Part shown: piece after piece, positions 7,608 to 17,136 of the stretch | How positions within the stretch are numbered: the first letter of the stretch is position 1 | Layout: each line of letters begins with the position of its first letter | Origin: an uncultured Granulosicoccaceae bacterium | Lineage (GTDB): Bacteria; Pseudomonadota; Gammaproteobacteria; CALCKW01 | Direction: 5' to 3' | Assembly: GCA_937965695.1 (NCBI GenBank) | Contig: CALCKW010000054.1 | Span: 1-62,467 of the forward strand | DNA: 62,467 nucleotides | Program-made: the position numbers and the translations under genes | Notes under the pieces: generated by a model | The model's database searches: none | The model's input: only the letters and a program-made list of their open reading frames with translations | What the model was told of the DNA's origin: nothing

Positions 7608-8010
7608 GTAGCCACTCCTGCAGTTGCCCGGCAATGGGTTGATTGGCGGCAGGGAATTCCATATTAGCCAGCTGCTTAAGTTCACACCACTCAAAAACTT
7701 GATGCTCCATAGCTGTTGGTTGTCCACTAAAGGTTTCCACAACAAAGAAGTGCAGTTCCACGGTCTTTTCACTGTAAGTATGTTTAATAACACTCAACGG
7801 ACTGGTCTTAATAGGCGTTATCGCTAGCTCTTCCTCCAGCTCTCGGGATAATGCTGTCAACGCGGTCTCCCCAGCTTCTACTTTACCGCCTGGGTACTCC
7901 CACAATCCTCCCTGATCAAGATGAGCGTGCCTGAAGCTCAACAAAGTTTTTGTTTTTGTGTTGTCGAGAATGACACCTGCAGCCACAACCAATGTGGAGT
8001 GTTCGCCCAT
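7597..8010 (-). CDS. mutT: MutT-family Nudix hydrolase (8-oxo-dGTP diphosphatase)
   Basis: Protein of 137 residues with a Nudix box at residues 42-64 (G-x5-E-x7-REL-E-EE-L-A-I). The catalytic REUxEE core is intact, but the Gly before the last hydrophobic residue is replaced by Ala63. The family sanitises the nucleotide pool by hydrolysing 8-oxo-dGTP; the placement next to secA matches mutT of E. coli. It follows argJ by 2 nt on the minus strand and ends convergently with coaE. It is a stand-alone domain, without the ThiE-like C-terminal fusion found in some pseudomonads. Confidence 0.88.
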   Translation of the reverse strand: MGEHSTLVVAAGVILDNTKTKTLLSFRHAHLDQGGLWEYPGGKVEAGETALTALSRELEEELAITPIKTSPLSVIKHTYSEKTVELHFFVVETFSGQPTAMEHQVFEWCELKQLANMEFPAANQPIAGQLQEWLLKQ

Positions 8011-8012
8011 TG

Positions 8013-9221
8013 CTAACTGCGGTAGTCAGCGTTAATGCTGACGTATTCATGAGATAAGTCAGTTGTCCAAATTGTCGCATTGGCATCACCACGATTTAAA
8101 TGAATACTTACCGTTATCTCATCGCGGGACATAACAGCCTGACCTCTTTCTTCGGAATAATCCTTGGCAGGTTCACCGCAAGTCACCAGAGTCACTTCAT
8201 CCAGTGCAACATCAATCAAGGTCACATCTAAACCTTCTAAGCCGGAGCGCCCGACCGCCGCCAATATCCGCCCAAGGTTGGGATCAGAAGCAAAAAAGGC
8301 TGTTTTAACGAGAGGAGAATGCGCAACCGTGAAAGCCACTTGCTTGCATTCAGCACGGTTTAGCCCACCACTCACTTCCAACGTTATGAACTTGGTCGCT
8401 CCTTCGCCATCTCTTGCCAGTGCCTGAGCAAGATGTAAAGTCACTTCAGCGATCAACCCACAAAAGCCACCCCAATACGGACTGCCGGAGTCAATGAGCA
8501 GACCACTTTTGGCCGTCGCTGCAAGTACACAGGCGTCATTGGTGGAAGTATCACCATCGACAGTTACACAATTAAACGACTTTTCGTTGGCATCAGAAAG
8601 ACAGGCTTGTAGATCTGCGGCAGGCACCTTTGCATCCGTCGCAACAAAGCCCAGCATCGTCGCCATATTCGGGTGAATCATGCCCGAACCCTTAGCTATG
8701 CCCGTTACAGTGATCGTTACACCACCAAAGTCCCGCTGCAACGAAATGCCTTTGGCACCCGTATCTGTTGTCATGATAGCTCTGGCTGCATTCATCCAGC
8801 CGTCCTCAGCCAGTTCACCAGCAGCCGTCGTGATTGCAGGTGCAAACGCTTCTATGTTGAGGAATTCACTGATAACACCTGTAGAGAAAGGCAGCACTGA
8901 ATCGGGGGAAATATCAAGAGCCTCTGCCACCAGATTACAGCTGTTTCGAGCATCAGCCAAACCGCGTGTGCCTGTTCCCGCATTAGCATTACCAGAGTTT
9001 ATTAACCAAGCTCGAGGTGATTCCATGTGCTCTTTAGCGACAGAAACAGGAGCCGCGCAGAAAGCATTCTGCGTAAAAACGCCTGCAACAGTGCTCCCCT
9101 CGCAGAGCTCAAAAAGCGCCATATCAAGGCGGTCTTTATAACGGATTCCCGCTTCAACAGCCGCTACCCGTACCCCCTCAATCGGCAAGAGTACCGAAGG
9201 GCTTTGCATATTAACTGACAT
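8013..9221 (-). CDS. argJ: Bifunctional ornithine acetyltransferase / N-acetylglutamate synthase
   Basis: Cytosolic enzyme of the cyclic arginine pathway that moves the acetyl group from N-acetylornithine to glutamate. The 402-residue precursor contains the autoprocessing motif KGSGMIHPNMATML, where cleavage before Thr produces the two subunits and exposes the nucleophile. The ATG at 9221 follows AGGGTGAG closely; a TTG one codon earlier is in frame but less likely. It lies 9 nt downstream of secA and just upstream of mutT on the same strand, so the three may be one transcript. Confidence 0.95.
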   Translation of the reverse strand: MSVNMQSPSVLLPIEGVRVAAVEAGIRYKDRLDMALFELCEGSTVAGVFTQNAFCAAPVSVAKEHMESPRAWLINSGNANAGTGTRGLADARNSCNLVAEALDISPDSVLPFSTGVISEFLNIEAFAPAITTAAGELAEDGWMNAARAIMTTDTGAKGISLQRDFGGVTITVTGIAKGSGMIHPNMATMLGFVATDAKVPAADLQACLSDANEKSFNCVTVDGDTSTNDACVLAATAKSGLLIDSGSPYWGGFCGLIAEVTLHLAQALARDGEGATKFITLEVSGGLNRAECKQVAFTVAHSPLVKTAFFASDPNLGRILAAVGRSGLEGLDVTLIDVALDEVTLVTCGEPAKDYSEERGQAVMSRDEITVSIHLNRGDANATIWTTDLSHEYVSINADYRS

Positions 9222-9230
9222 CAACTCACC

Positions 9231-12032
9231 CTAAGCAAGCTTGCCATGGCACTGCTTGTATTTTTTCCCCGAGTCACACCAACAAGGGTCATTGCGACCC
9301 AACTTCGGTTCATCGCGAACGTAAGGTTCACTACCGTCTGCAGATGCGCTCTGTGCATCACTTGGCGGCACAGCAGACTCTGCTTCAGCTTGCGCAGCGC
9401 TAAACTGTCTGGCTTGTTCGGCAGCAGCTTCTTGTGCAGCTCGCTCTGCCGCTTCTATCTCTTCGGGGCTCTGAATTCGTACCCGACTGATATTGACAAC
9501 AGTATTCTCGCGAAACTGTTCCAACAGCGCACCAAACAACTCAAATGACTCACGCTTGTATTCTTGTTTAGGGTTTTTCTGAGCATAGCTGCGTAATCCA
9601 ACACTCTGACGTAGATGATCCATCGCCGCAAGATGTTCGCGCCACTGATCATCCAGGTTTTTCAACATGACAAATTTTTCAAAGCGGCGCATATTCTCAA
9701 CGCCAACTTGTTCGGTTTTCTGCTCATGTTCGTCTGCAGCTTGTTTCAACAAACGCTCTCGTAAACCGTCTTCGTCCAGTTTATCGTCCGCGTCTAGCCA
9801 CGCTTGCAAATCGTAATTCAATCCAAACTGGCTCTCTAGGGCTTCAGTTGCTCCTTGAACATCCCACTGCTCGTCCATGGAACCAGGCGGAATATAGCTG
9901 GCCAGCACATCGCTCAACACTTCAGCCCGGATTCCTTCAACCACATCGGACATATCTTCAGATATCAATAGCTCATCACGTTGATCATAAATAACTTTTC
10001 GCTGATCATTGGCGACGTCATCGTATTCCAGAAGGTGTTTACGAATATCAAAGTTATGGGCTTCAACTTTTCGTTGGGCATTTTCTATAGCTTTTGTCAC
10101 CCATGGATGCTCGATGGCTTCACCGTCTTCCATACCCAGTTTCTGCATTAGACCGGACACGCGGTCAGAGGCGAAAATGCGCATCAAGTTATCTTCAAGG
10201 GATAGATAGAAGCGGCTTGAGCCTTCATCCCCTTGGCGACCAGAACGTCCTCGCAATTGATTATCAACACGTCGCGACTCATGCCTTTCAGAGGCGATAA
10301 TGTGCAAACCACCGGCCGCCAAAACATCCTTATGGCGAGTCTCCCAAGCAGCTTTAGCCGCCGCTTTTTGAGCTTCAGTTGCCTCGCTACCTAAAGTGTC
10401 TAATTCGACTTCTAGGTTGCCACCCAATACGATGTCGGTTCCACGACCGGCCATATTTGTAGCTATAGTGACTGCCGCAGGCAAGCCGGCCTGAGCAACT
10501 ATCGCGGCCTCGCGTTCGTGCTGTTTTGCATTGAGAACTTCGTGCGCAATTTTTTTCTTATTTAGTAGTCCAGAAATGTACTCTGACGTCTCAATGGAAG
10601 CAGTACCTACCAACACTGGCTGGCCCCGATTTACACAACCTTCTATGTCATCAACAATGGCGTCATATTTTTCTTTTTCTGTCAGGTAGACTAGGTCTGG
10701 ATTATCTTTTCTCACCATTGGGCGGTGTGTAGGAATTACAATGACTTCTAAGCCATAAATTTGCTGGAATTCCGCGGCTTCGGTATCAGCCGTTCCGGTC
10801 ATTCCACCCAGCTTTTCGTATAGACGGAAATAATTTTGAAAGGTAATGGACGCCACCGTCTGATTCTCGGGCTGAATATCCACACCTTCTTTTGCTTCAA
10901 TTGCTTGGTGTAGACCTTCTGACCAACGACGCCCTGCCATGGTACGGCCGGTGAACTCATCGACTATGACTATTTCACCCGCCTGAACAATATAGTCCAC
11001 ATCTTTTTGGTAAATTGCGTGGGCACGCAACGCAGCACCTAAGTGGTGTAGAAGCGAGATATTAGCTGGATCATAAAGACTGCTGCCTTCGGCTAGCATC
11101 CCAGCTTCTGTCATTAGCTCCTCGACGCGCTCGTGACCAGATTCGCTAAGATGGACTTGTTTGCCCTTCTCATCGATAGTGAAGTCAGCAGATTCATCGT
11201 CCGGTGTCGTCGGAGCTGTTAATTGAGGGACAAGCGTATTGATCAGTTGATACGAGTCAGCACTTCCCGCCGCTGGCCCTGAGATGATAAGCGGTGTGCG
11301 CGCCTCATCAATCAAAATGGAGTCGACCTCATCGACGATGGCGAAGAAGAGTTCCCTTTGGCAACGATCTTCGTCTGAGTGACGCATATTGTCACGCAGA
11401 TAATCAAAGCCAAATTCATTATTAGTGCCGTACGTTACATCAGCGGCATAAGCTTCTTTCCGGGTTACAGGACGAAGGTTGGTATAACCGCCCTCGGCAC
11501 CTGTCCAATCGGGGTCAAACACAAACGAAGAATTGTCAGGACCCTGACCACCAGAGCCATTTATTATTCCGGTGCTCATACCGAAAAAGTTGTAAAGACG
11601 ACCCATCCATGCAGCGTCACGTCTAGCCAAATAATCATTAACCGTGATCAGGTGCACGCCTTTCCCAGTCAACGCGTTTAGAAAAATGGGTAGCGTCGCC
11701 ATCAGGGTTTTGCCTTCACCCGTGCGCATCTCAGCGATTCGGGATTGATGCAAGACCATGCCACCAATAAGCTGCACATCGAAATGGCGCATTCCTAGCG
11801 ATCGCATACTGCCTTCACGCACGAGAGCAAATGCATCGGGCAACACTTCATCCAGTGTTTTTCCCTGGTTTAGCGATTCAGCGAGATCAGCACGCATCCG
11901 AACCAATTCTTCGTCACTCAAAGCTTGGATCGCAGCTTCTTTTTGATTGATCAGATCAATCGTCTTTCGCAGGCGTTTGACCACTCGGTCATTGCGCGAT
12001 CCGACGAGTTTTCTGGCTATGGCGCCAAGCAT
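9231..12032 (-). CDS. secA: Protein translocase ATPase SecA
   Basis: Motor of the Sec pathway (933 residues), which pushes unfolded preproteins through SecYEG. Walker [15 protein letters not shown] lies near residue 100, a DEAD-type DEVDS follows, and the second nucleotide-binding region has [17 protein letters not shown]. The C-terminus carries the SecB-binding zinc motif [18 protein letters not shown] lies 7 nt before the start codon. No secM arrest peptide gene is seen upstream; a divergent DUF721 gene occupies that place instead. Confidence 0.97.
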   Translation of the reverse strand: MLGAIARKLVGSRNDRVVKRLRKTIDLINQKEAAIQALSDEELVRMRADLAESLNQGKTLDEVLPDAFALVREGSMRSLGMRHFDVQLIGGMVLHQSRIAEMRTGEGKTLMATLPIFLNALTGKGVHLITVNDYLARRDAAWMGRLYNFFGMSTGIINGSGGQGPDNSSFVFDPDWTGAEGGYTNLRPVTRKEAYAADVTYGTNNEFGFDYLRDNMRHSDEDRCQRELFFAIVDEVDSILIDEARTPLIISGPAAGSADSYQLINTLVPQLTAPTTPDDESADFTIDEKGKQVHLSESGHERVEELMTEAGMLAEGSSLYDPANISLLHHLGAALRAHAIYQKDVDYIVQAGEIVIVDEFTGRTMAGRRWSEGLHQAIEAKEGVDIQPENQTVASITFQNYFRLYEKLGGMTGTADTEAAEFQQIYGLEVIVIPTHRPMVRKDNPDLVYLTEKEKYDAIVDDIEGCVNRGQPVLVGTASIETSEYISGLLNKKKIAHEVLNAKQHEREAAIVAQAGLPAAVTIATNMAGRGTDIVLGGNLEVELDTLGSEATEAQKAAAKAAWETRHKDVLAAGGLHIIASERHESRRVDNQLRGRSGRQGDEGSSRFYLSLEDNLMRIFASDRVSGLMQKLGMEDGEAIEHPWVTKAIENAQRKVEAHNFDIRKHLLEYDDVANDQRKVIYDQRDELLISEDMSDVVEGIRAEVLSDVLASYIPPGSMDEQWDVQGATEALESQFGLNYDLQAWLDADDKLDEDGLRERLLKQAADEHEQKTEQVGVENMRRFEKFVMLKNLDDQWREHLAAMDHLRQSVGLRSYAQKNPKQEYKRESFELFGALLEQFRENTVVNISRVRIQSPEEIEAAERAAQEAAAEQARQFSAAQAEAESAVPPSDAQSASADGSEPYVRDEPKLGRNDPCWCDSGKKYKQCHGKLA

Positions 12033-12076
12033 GGGCGTATCCTATTAAATTGGTGAATGCGTGACTTTAGTCATCG

Positions 12077-12104
12077 CTTATAAGCTTAATGATAGTACCC
12101 TCAA
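12077..12104 (-). promoter_or_regulatory. Candidate sigma-70 promoter for secA with overlapping palindrome
   Basis: On the minus strand TTGAGG (12104-12099) and TATAAG (12082-12077) are separated by 16 bp, about 45 bp before the secA start codon. A 14-bp palindrome, TACCCTCAAGGGTA (12096-12109), overlaps the -35 element and lies in the short space shared with the divergent dciA gene. Promoter function is inferred from the hexamers only. Confidence 0.4.
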
Positions 12105-12176
12105 GGGTATGCTCGCTAGCCTTAGTGCAACTTTAAACTATAGACCGACAATCCGATGGAGTGTCCGGAACCTTTC

Positions 12177-12635
12177 ATGGCATCTAACGATAAAAAGAGA
12201 ATGAAGTCACTGCTGGACTGCGTCCAGAGCAAACTGGGGACAACTCAGCGAAAAAGCAATGCCTTGTACTCAATTGTCTGTGCAGCAACACCAGCAAATC
12301 TCCGCGCAAGTGTCGTATTTACGCGTCTGAAGAACAGGCGACTACACATAACAGTTACATCAGGCGGAGCTGCCAATCGGATGAGGTTTTGCCAGAGAGC
12401 TCTTCTAGAGGCCTGTGCCGTGTTGCCAGACCATCCCGAGCACTTGAGCATTAGAGTAGCACCAGCAGGCACTGTCAAAATGGCACCCGAACCAGCGCTC
12501 AGAAAAAGCTCGAGAGAGAAACCAGTAATGGGGAAAAGAGCGGCTGTTGGACTCCAACAGGCGGCTGAGAGCATCGATGACAAAAAACTGAGTGAAGCAC
12601 TCATGCGTTTAGCGTCAAGAACTCGACACCACTAG
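12177..12635 (+). CDS. DUF721 / DciA-family protein
   Basis: Protein of 152 residues from the ATG at 12177, which has GGAA about 8 nt upstream; an in-frame ATG at 12156 would add 7 residues but lacks a ribosome binding site. The segment RLHITVTSGGAANRMRFCQRALLEA fits the DUF721 domain, whose DciA members help load the DnaB helicase in bacteria lacking DnaC. Gene position between lpxC and secA, divergent from secA, matches the DUF721 gene of Pseudomonas. The C-terminal half is basic and low in complexity. Family assignment is likely; the replication role is inferred from the family. Confidence 0.68.
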   Translation: MASNDKKRMKSLLDCVQSKLGTTQRKSNALYSIVCAATPANLRASVVFTRLKNRRLHITVTSGGAANRMRFCQRALLEACAVLPDHPEHLSIRVAPAGTVKMAPEPALRKSSREKPVMGKRAAVGLQQAAESIDDKKLSEALMRLASRTRHH

Positions 12636-12658
12636 CATTCCTATCTACTCAGGATTCG

Positions 12659-13579
12659 CTAAGCAAAGGCCAAGCTTTCGTCGCTTTGAAGAAAAGGAGA
12701 CTTTTCTTCGGCACCCAAATCGAAGCTTTTCCACTCCCAACAATCAGTTCGCTGCATCACTTCGCGTGCCAGCAAGTTGTTGAGATGGTGTCCAGCTTTA
12801 TGTGCCTCAAGTGTAGCCAACATGCAATGGCCCATCATGTACAAATCACCGATGGCATCGAGCGCTTTGTGACGTACGAATTCATCGGGGTAACGCAGAC
12901 CTTCATCGTTCATCACGCGGTCTTGATCCAGCGCAACTGCATTTTCCATGCTGGCACCACGAGCTAGGCCACGTTCACGCAACATTTCAAAATCACGCAT
13001 AAACCCGAACGTACGTGCACGGCTGATTTCTTTGACGAATGACGCACTTTCAAAGTCAAAAAGTAATGTCTGGCGAGTATTACGAACTGCTGGATGATCA
13101 AAATCGATAGAAAAGTTGAGTCTAAACCCCTGATGCGGTGTTAGACGTGCCCATTTGTCGTCCATCTTGACTTCGATGGGTTTCGTAACTCGGATAAAAC
13201 GTTTAGCTATACCTTGGTCAACAACCCCTGCCGACTGCAGCAGAAAGACAAAAGGAGCGGCACTTCCATCCATTACCGGCACTTCGGCGTGATCAACCTC
13301 AACGATACAATTGTCCACACCCAGTCCGGCAAAAGCACTCATCAAGTGCTCTACCGTAGAAATCCGATGCTCGCCCTGCCCCAGCGAAGTGGCGAGCTCA
13401 GTTTCCAGCACATTTTCGGGCTTAGCGAGTATCTCAACACATGGAGAGAGATCAACGCGTCGAAATACAATACCCGTATTAGGCGCAGCCGGACGCAAAG
13501 TCAGTAATACTTTGCTGCCTGAGTGCAGTCCCAAACCGGTCGCTCTGATGCTGGTTTTTATACTTCTTTGTTGTATCAC
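12659..13579 (-). CDS. lpxC: UDP-3-O-acyl-N-acetylglucosamine deacetylase LpxC
   Basis: Zinc amidase that carries out the committed step of lipid A synthesis. Family alignment places the start at a GTG (13579), giving VIQQRSIKTSIRATGLGLHS and 306 residues, close to the 305 of E. coli; the frame stays open to an ATG at 13612. Zinc ligands are seen in EHLMSAFAG and in HKALDAIGD; the catalytic His is in HKAGHHLNN. The gene ends the dcw cluster after ftsZ, as in Pseudomonas and E. coli, and ends convergently with dciA. Confidence 0.96.
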   Translation of the reverse strand: MIQQRSIKTSIRATGLGLHSGSKVLLTLRPAAPNTGIVFRRVDLSPCVEILAKPENVLETELATSLGQGEHRISTVEHLMSAFAGLGVDNCIVEVDHAEVPVMDGSAAPFVFLLQSAGVVDQGIAKRFIRVTKPIEVKMDDKWARLTPHQGFRLNFSIDFDHPAVRNTRQTLLFDFESASFVKEISRARTFGFMRDFEMLRERGLARGASMENAVALDQDRVMNDEGLRYPDEFVRHKALDAIGDLYMMGHCMLATLEAHKAGHHLNNLLAREVMQRTDCWEWKSFDLGAEEKSPFLQSDESLAFA

Positions 13580-13659
13580 TAGAAACGTTCCATCACGTGG
13601 ATATAAGCGCAAAGCACCCTACTGGGGAGTGCCTTGGGCGTTCCAAGGTCAATATCAAG

Positions 13660-13680
13660 TCGCACAATCGCACAAATCGC
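13660..13680. repeat. Short tandem repeats in the lpxC upstream region
   Basis: TCGCACAA occurs twice in tandem (13660-13667, 13668-13675), followed one base later by TCGC. A CCTTGG/CCAAGG inverted repeat lies at 13632-13648, nearer lpxC. Both sit in the roughly 220-nt gap between ftsZ and lpxC, where lpxC often has its own promoter. A protein binding site is possible but unproven. Confidence 0.4.
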
Positions 13681-13801
13681 TTAGATTTGAGCAACATAAA
13701 CCTCAGATGCGGCTGAGATCCATGTTTTGTTGCAGCGCAACACGCCATTGTAACCTTGCTACAGTATCCGCGCCATACCAGAACGTAACTAAAACAACTT
13801 A

Positions 13802-15031
13802 TCAGTCTGCTTGGCGACGCAAGAAAGCAGGAATATCGAGCACATCGTACTCGTTTTCCGCTCCATTATTGTAGTCTGCTTTTGGCACTTCGTTACGCTG
13901 GTTAACGCCAGTATTCCTTTGCATAGGCGCAGGAGCTGGTGCCATCGTAGGTCTGGCCGAGGTTGCGGAGACATTGGCAGGCGAGCGACGAATGACTGTG
14001 GGCTTGTCGAGCTGGTTGTAATTGATACGACCATCACGCCCAGGACGAACAGGCTTATTGATTTGGTTGCGATTTTGAGCACCCAAGCCTGTGGCAACCA
14101 CTGTTACCCGCAATTCACCTTCTAATTCAGGATCAATTACCGTACCAACGACCACTGTGGCATCTTCTGAAGCGAATTGTTTGACTACATTGCCAACTTC
14201 TTCGAATTCACCGATGTTCATGTCCATTCCGCCGGTCACGTTGATCAGGATACCTTTCGCACCTGCGAGATCAATGTCTTCCAAAAGAGGGCTAGAAACA
14301 GCTTGCTCAGCAGCATCTGTCGCGCGATCTTCGCCTTGCGAAATGCCCGTGCCCATCATGGCAACACCCATTTCAGACATCACAGTTTTGACGTCCGCAA
14401 AATCGACGTTGATCAAGCCAGGACGAGTTATCAGTTCAGATATACCTTGAACCGCACCACACAAGACGTCATTAGCAGAATTGAAAGCATCCAACAACGA
14501 AATGTTCTTACCCAATACAGAGAGGAGTTTTTCGTTAGGGATGATAATCAATGAGTCCACATGTTGACGCAGCTCTTCGATACCGCGTGCCGCAACTTGC
14601 ATACGTTTCGAACCTTCAAACGGGAAAGGTTTAGTCACAACAGCTACAGTAAGAATTCCAGCTTCACGGGCTAGCTGGGCAACAACAGGAATAGAACCTG
14701 TTCCGGTTCCACCACCCATGCCTGCGGTAAGAAACAACATATCTGTGTTGTCGAACAATTCTGCGATGCGCTCACGATCTTCCAATGCAGCTTGGCGACC
14801 AATGTCAGGATTCGCACCAGCGCCTAAGCCCTTAGTGATGTTGGCACCAATATGCAAGCTGTGTGTTGCAGTCATACTTTGAAGCGCTTGCGCATCAGTG
14901 TTCGCACAAATGAACTCAACACCTTCGATTCCGCTGCGAACCATATGCTCTACAGCATTGCCACCACCGCCGCCAAGACCCATCACCTTAATACGCGCGT
15001 TAGCACTATAGTTTTCCATTAAATCGAACAT
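13802..15031 (-). CDS. ftsZ: Cell division GTPase FtsZ
   Basis: Tubulin homologue of 409 residues that forms the Z ring at midcell. The GTP-binding signature GGGTGTGS lies near residues 106-113, preceded by VMGLGGGGGNAVEHM. A variable linker (about 320-390) ends in the conserved C-terminal peptide DVLDIPAFLRRQAD, which binds FtsA and ZipA. AGGAGAGAG lies 5 nt before the ATG. It follows ftsA by 63 nt and precedes lpxC. Confidence 0.98.
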   Translation of the reverse strand: MFDLMENYSANARIKVMGLGGGGGNAVEHMVRSGIEGVEFICANTDAQALQSMTATHSLHIGANITKGLGAGANPDIGRQAALEDRERIAELFDNTDMLFLTAGMGGGTGTGSIPVVAQLAREAGILTVAVVTKPFPFEGSKRMQVAARGIEELRQHVDSLIIIPNEKLLSVLGKNISLLDAFNSANDVLCGAVQGISELITRPGLINVDFADVKTVMSEMGVAMMGTGISQGEDRATDAAEQAVSSPLLEDIDLAGAKGILINVTGGMDMNIGEFEEVGNVVKQFASEDATVVVGTVIDPELEGELRVTVVATGLGAQNRNQINKPVRPGRDGRINYNQLDKPTVIRRSPANVSATSARPTMAPAPAPMQRNTGVNQRNEVPKADYNNGAENEYDVLDIPAFLRRQAD

Positions 15032-15094
15032 TTTTTCTCTCTCCTGATTATTTATTATCTATTCCAAATCTGCTACTTGCCCAAGCTTCAGATT

Positions 15095-16339
15095 TTAGAA
15101 ATTACCTTTAAACCAATTCATCATGCGATCTAACAATCCTTCTTCGTCACGGTTGTCGAGTGACTGCGAAACAAATCCTGGACGAGTCCGAGTATCGGCG
15201 CCATATTTCAGCAAACCAACACCCGTCGCGTGAATTGGGTTTCGCACTATATCGACTAGACCTACTACGCCCTGCGGTACACCTAGCCGGACTTGCGTTT
15301 GAAAGATATCTTCGGCCATCTCGACCACACCTTCCATCGTCGAACTGCCGCCAGTCAAAACAATACCGGCTGCACATAACTCTTCAAAACCACTGCGACG
15401 TAATTCCGATTGAACTAGCGTCAACAATTCTTCATAGCGGGGCTCTACCACTTCAGCCAATGTTTGACGAGATAGCTGGCGAGTTTCGCTCTCCCCCACT
15501 CCTGGCACTTCCAATACTTCGTCGCTATTAGTGAGCGTGCTCAGTGCACAGGCATAGCGACACTTAATTTCTTCTGCATACTGAGTGGGAGTACGCAATG
15601 CAACTGCAATATCATTTGTCACTTGATCGCCAGCGATCGGGATATTGGCTGTGAAGCGTATGGCGCCCTCGGTAAACACAGCAATATCTGTTGTGCCACC
15701 ACCAATATCTACAAGACAAACACCCAACTCTTTTTCATCCTCAGTCAATACTGCAAAGCTGGATGCCAACTGCTCAAGTATCAAGTCATCCACTTCTAGC
15801 CCACAGCGCTGCACCGCTTTGACGATGTTTTGAGCTGCGCTCATCGCACCAGTGACTAAGTGAACACGCGCTTCCAAACGCACACCTGACATTCCCACGG
15901 GTTCTCGAATGCCGTCTTGATCGTCAATCAGAAACTCTTGTGGAATCACATGAATGATGCGCTGATCTGCAGGAATGGCCACAGCCTTGGCAGCATCGAT
16001 CACGCGATCAACGTCGGCCGCTGTCACCTCACGATCCTTGATAGCCACTATGCCGTTGGAGTTCATTCCACGTATGTGACTCCCTGCGATTCCAGCAAAA
16101 ACTGAATGCACTTTGCAGCCGGCCATCAACTCCGCTTCTTCCACGGCACGTTTAATCGAATGCACGGTTGATTCAATATTGATCACTACACCTTTTTTCA
16201 AACCGCGAGATGCATGGGTACCTATACCCACAATTTCCATCTCTCCGTTTGACCCAATCTCGCCGACAATGGCGACAATCTTCGATGTACCGATATCAAG
16301 ACCGACAATCATTTGTTTTTCGTTCTTTCTAGACATCAT
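15095..16339 (-). CDS. ftsA: Cell division protein FtsA
   Basis: Actin-like ATPase of 414 residues that tethers FtsZ to the inner membrane. The N-terminus MIVGLDIGTSKIVAIVGEI and the CLVDIGGGTTDIAVF segment are the phosphate-binding loops of the actin fold, and a further nucleotide-binding motif is AAGIVLTGGSSTMEG. The C-terminal amphipathic tail (DRMMNWFKGNF) would be the membrane-targeting helix. Its start overlaps the ftsQ stop by 4 nt (ATGA). Confidence 0.97.
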   Translation of the reverse strand: MMSRKNEKQMIVGLDIGTSKIVAIVGEIGSNGEMEIVGIGTHASRGLKKGVVINIESTVHSIKRAVEEAELMAGCKVHSVFAGIAGSHIRGMNSNGIVAIKDREVTAADVDRVIDAAKAVAIPADQRIIHVIPQEFLIDDQDGIREPVGMSGVRLEARVHLVTGAMSAAQNIVKAVQRCGLEVDDLILEQLASSFAVLTEDEKELGVCLVDIGGGTTDIAVFTEGAIRFTANIPIAGDQVTNDIAVALRTPTQYAEEIKCRYACALSTLTNSDEVLEVPGVGESETRQLSRQTLAEVVEPRYEELLTLVQSELRRSGFEELCAAGIVLTGGSSTMEGVVEMAEDIFQTQVRLGVPQGVVGLVDIVRNPIHATGVGLLKYGADTRTRPGFVSQSLDNRDEEGLLDRMMNWFKGNF

Positions 16340-17136
16340 TTGTCTCCACGTTCTCGCGCCACGCGATTCTCGCCATATTTGACTGAAAACCCATTGGGGT
16401 ATCGCATGTCAACACCCACTATGCCGGTGATATCAGGTTCAATCACGCGCTTGTATATTTGACCAAACAACTGCAATCGATCTTGCACTTGCTCTCGGCC
16501 CAAATTAATCCAGATGCCGCTTCTAAGTACAATTTGCACCGAGCGACGCTCGTCTTCATCTATCTCTACAATCGGATCGCCGAGTGTAGCTAACTGCCTA
16601 CTGACAACCCGATACAATTCGTAAAGAGCAGCATGCCGCCCTTCCACACCACCTAACTGAGGTAGCTGATTAAAGTACAACTGCCACTCAACACCAGCTT
16701 GACCTTGCAGCCTATATTGCGGTGGCATAAAGACACTGAAATCACTACTGATCAGTTCTTCTTCATTCCAGCGCGCCCGAGCTTCATGCTCTTCCACTTT
16801 GACCATTAGTGCATTTGGCCAGAGCCGACGTACAGATGCGCCTTTTACCCAAGGTACCGCCTCTACCGATTCACGTAACTGATGTAAATCGACACCGTAA
16901 AAACCACTCTCCGCATGCGAGTCCACAATCGCTTCTAATGTTTCACGATCTGCGTATCTCAGATCGCCCACCACCTGCACTTCGGTCACCGGGAAACGAT
17001 CTGGATCCAGCGCCAATCGAACGGCTAAATAGCTCAAAACACCAAAACTAAAAACCAACAATAAGAGCGCTATTTTTAGTTTCGGAATACTGTTAATACT
17101 CTCATCGTTATCTAAGCTCACAGCAGCCGCACTCAA
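16336..17136 (-). CDS. ftsQ: Cell division protein FtsQ
   Basis: Single-pass inner membrane divisome protein of 266 residues that links FtsL/FtsB to the Z ring machinery. A cytoplasmic tail and one membrane segment (about residues 24-42, IALLLLVFSFGVLSYLAVRL) are followed by a periplasmic POTRA domain starting FPVTEVQVVGDL and the FtsQ C-terminal domain. It overlaps ddl and ftsA by 4 nt on either side, consistent with translational coupling. Confidence 0.95.
   Translation of the reverse strand: MSAAAVSLDNDESINSIPKLKIALLLLVFSFGVLSYLAVRLALDPDRFPVTEVQVVGDLRYADRETLEAIVDSHAESGFYGVDLHQLRESVEAVPWVKGASVRRLWPNALMVKVEEHEARARWNEEELISSDFSVFMPPQYRLQGQAGVEWQLYFNQLPQLGGVEGRHAALYELYRVVSRQLATLGDPIVEIDEDERRSVQIVLRSGIWINLGREQVQDRLQLFGQIYKRVIEPDITGIVGVDMRYPNGFSVKYGENRVARERGDK

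Noticed and set aside
12245..12604. Minus-strand open frame of 119 residues opposite dciA
   Set aside because: Antisense shadow; the plus-strand frame has the DUF721 motif and expected gene position.
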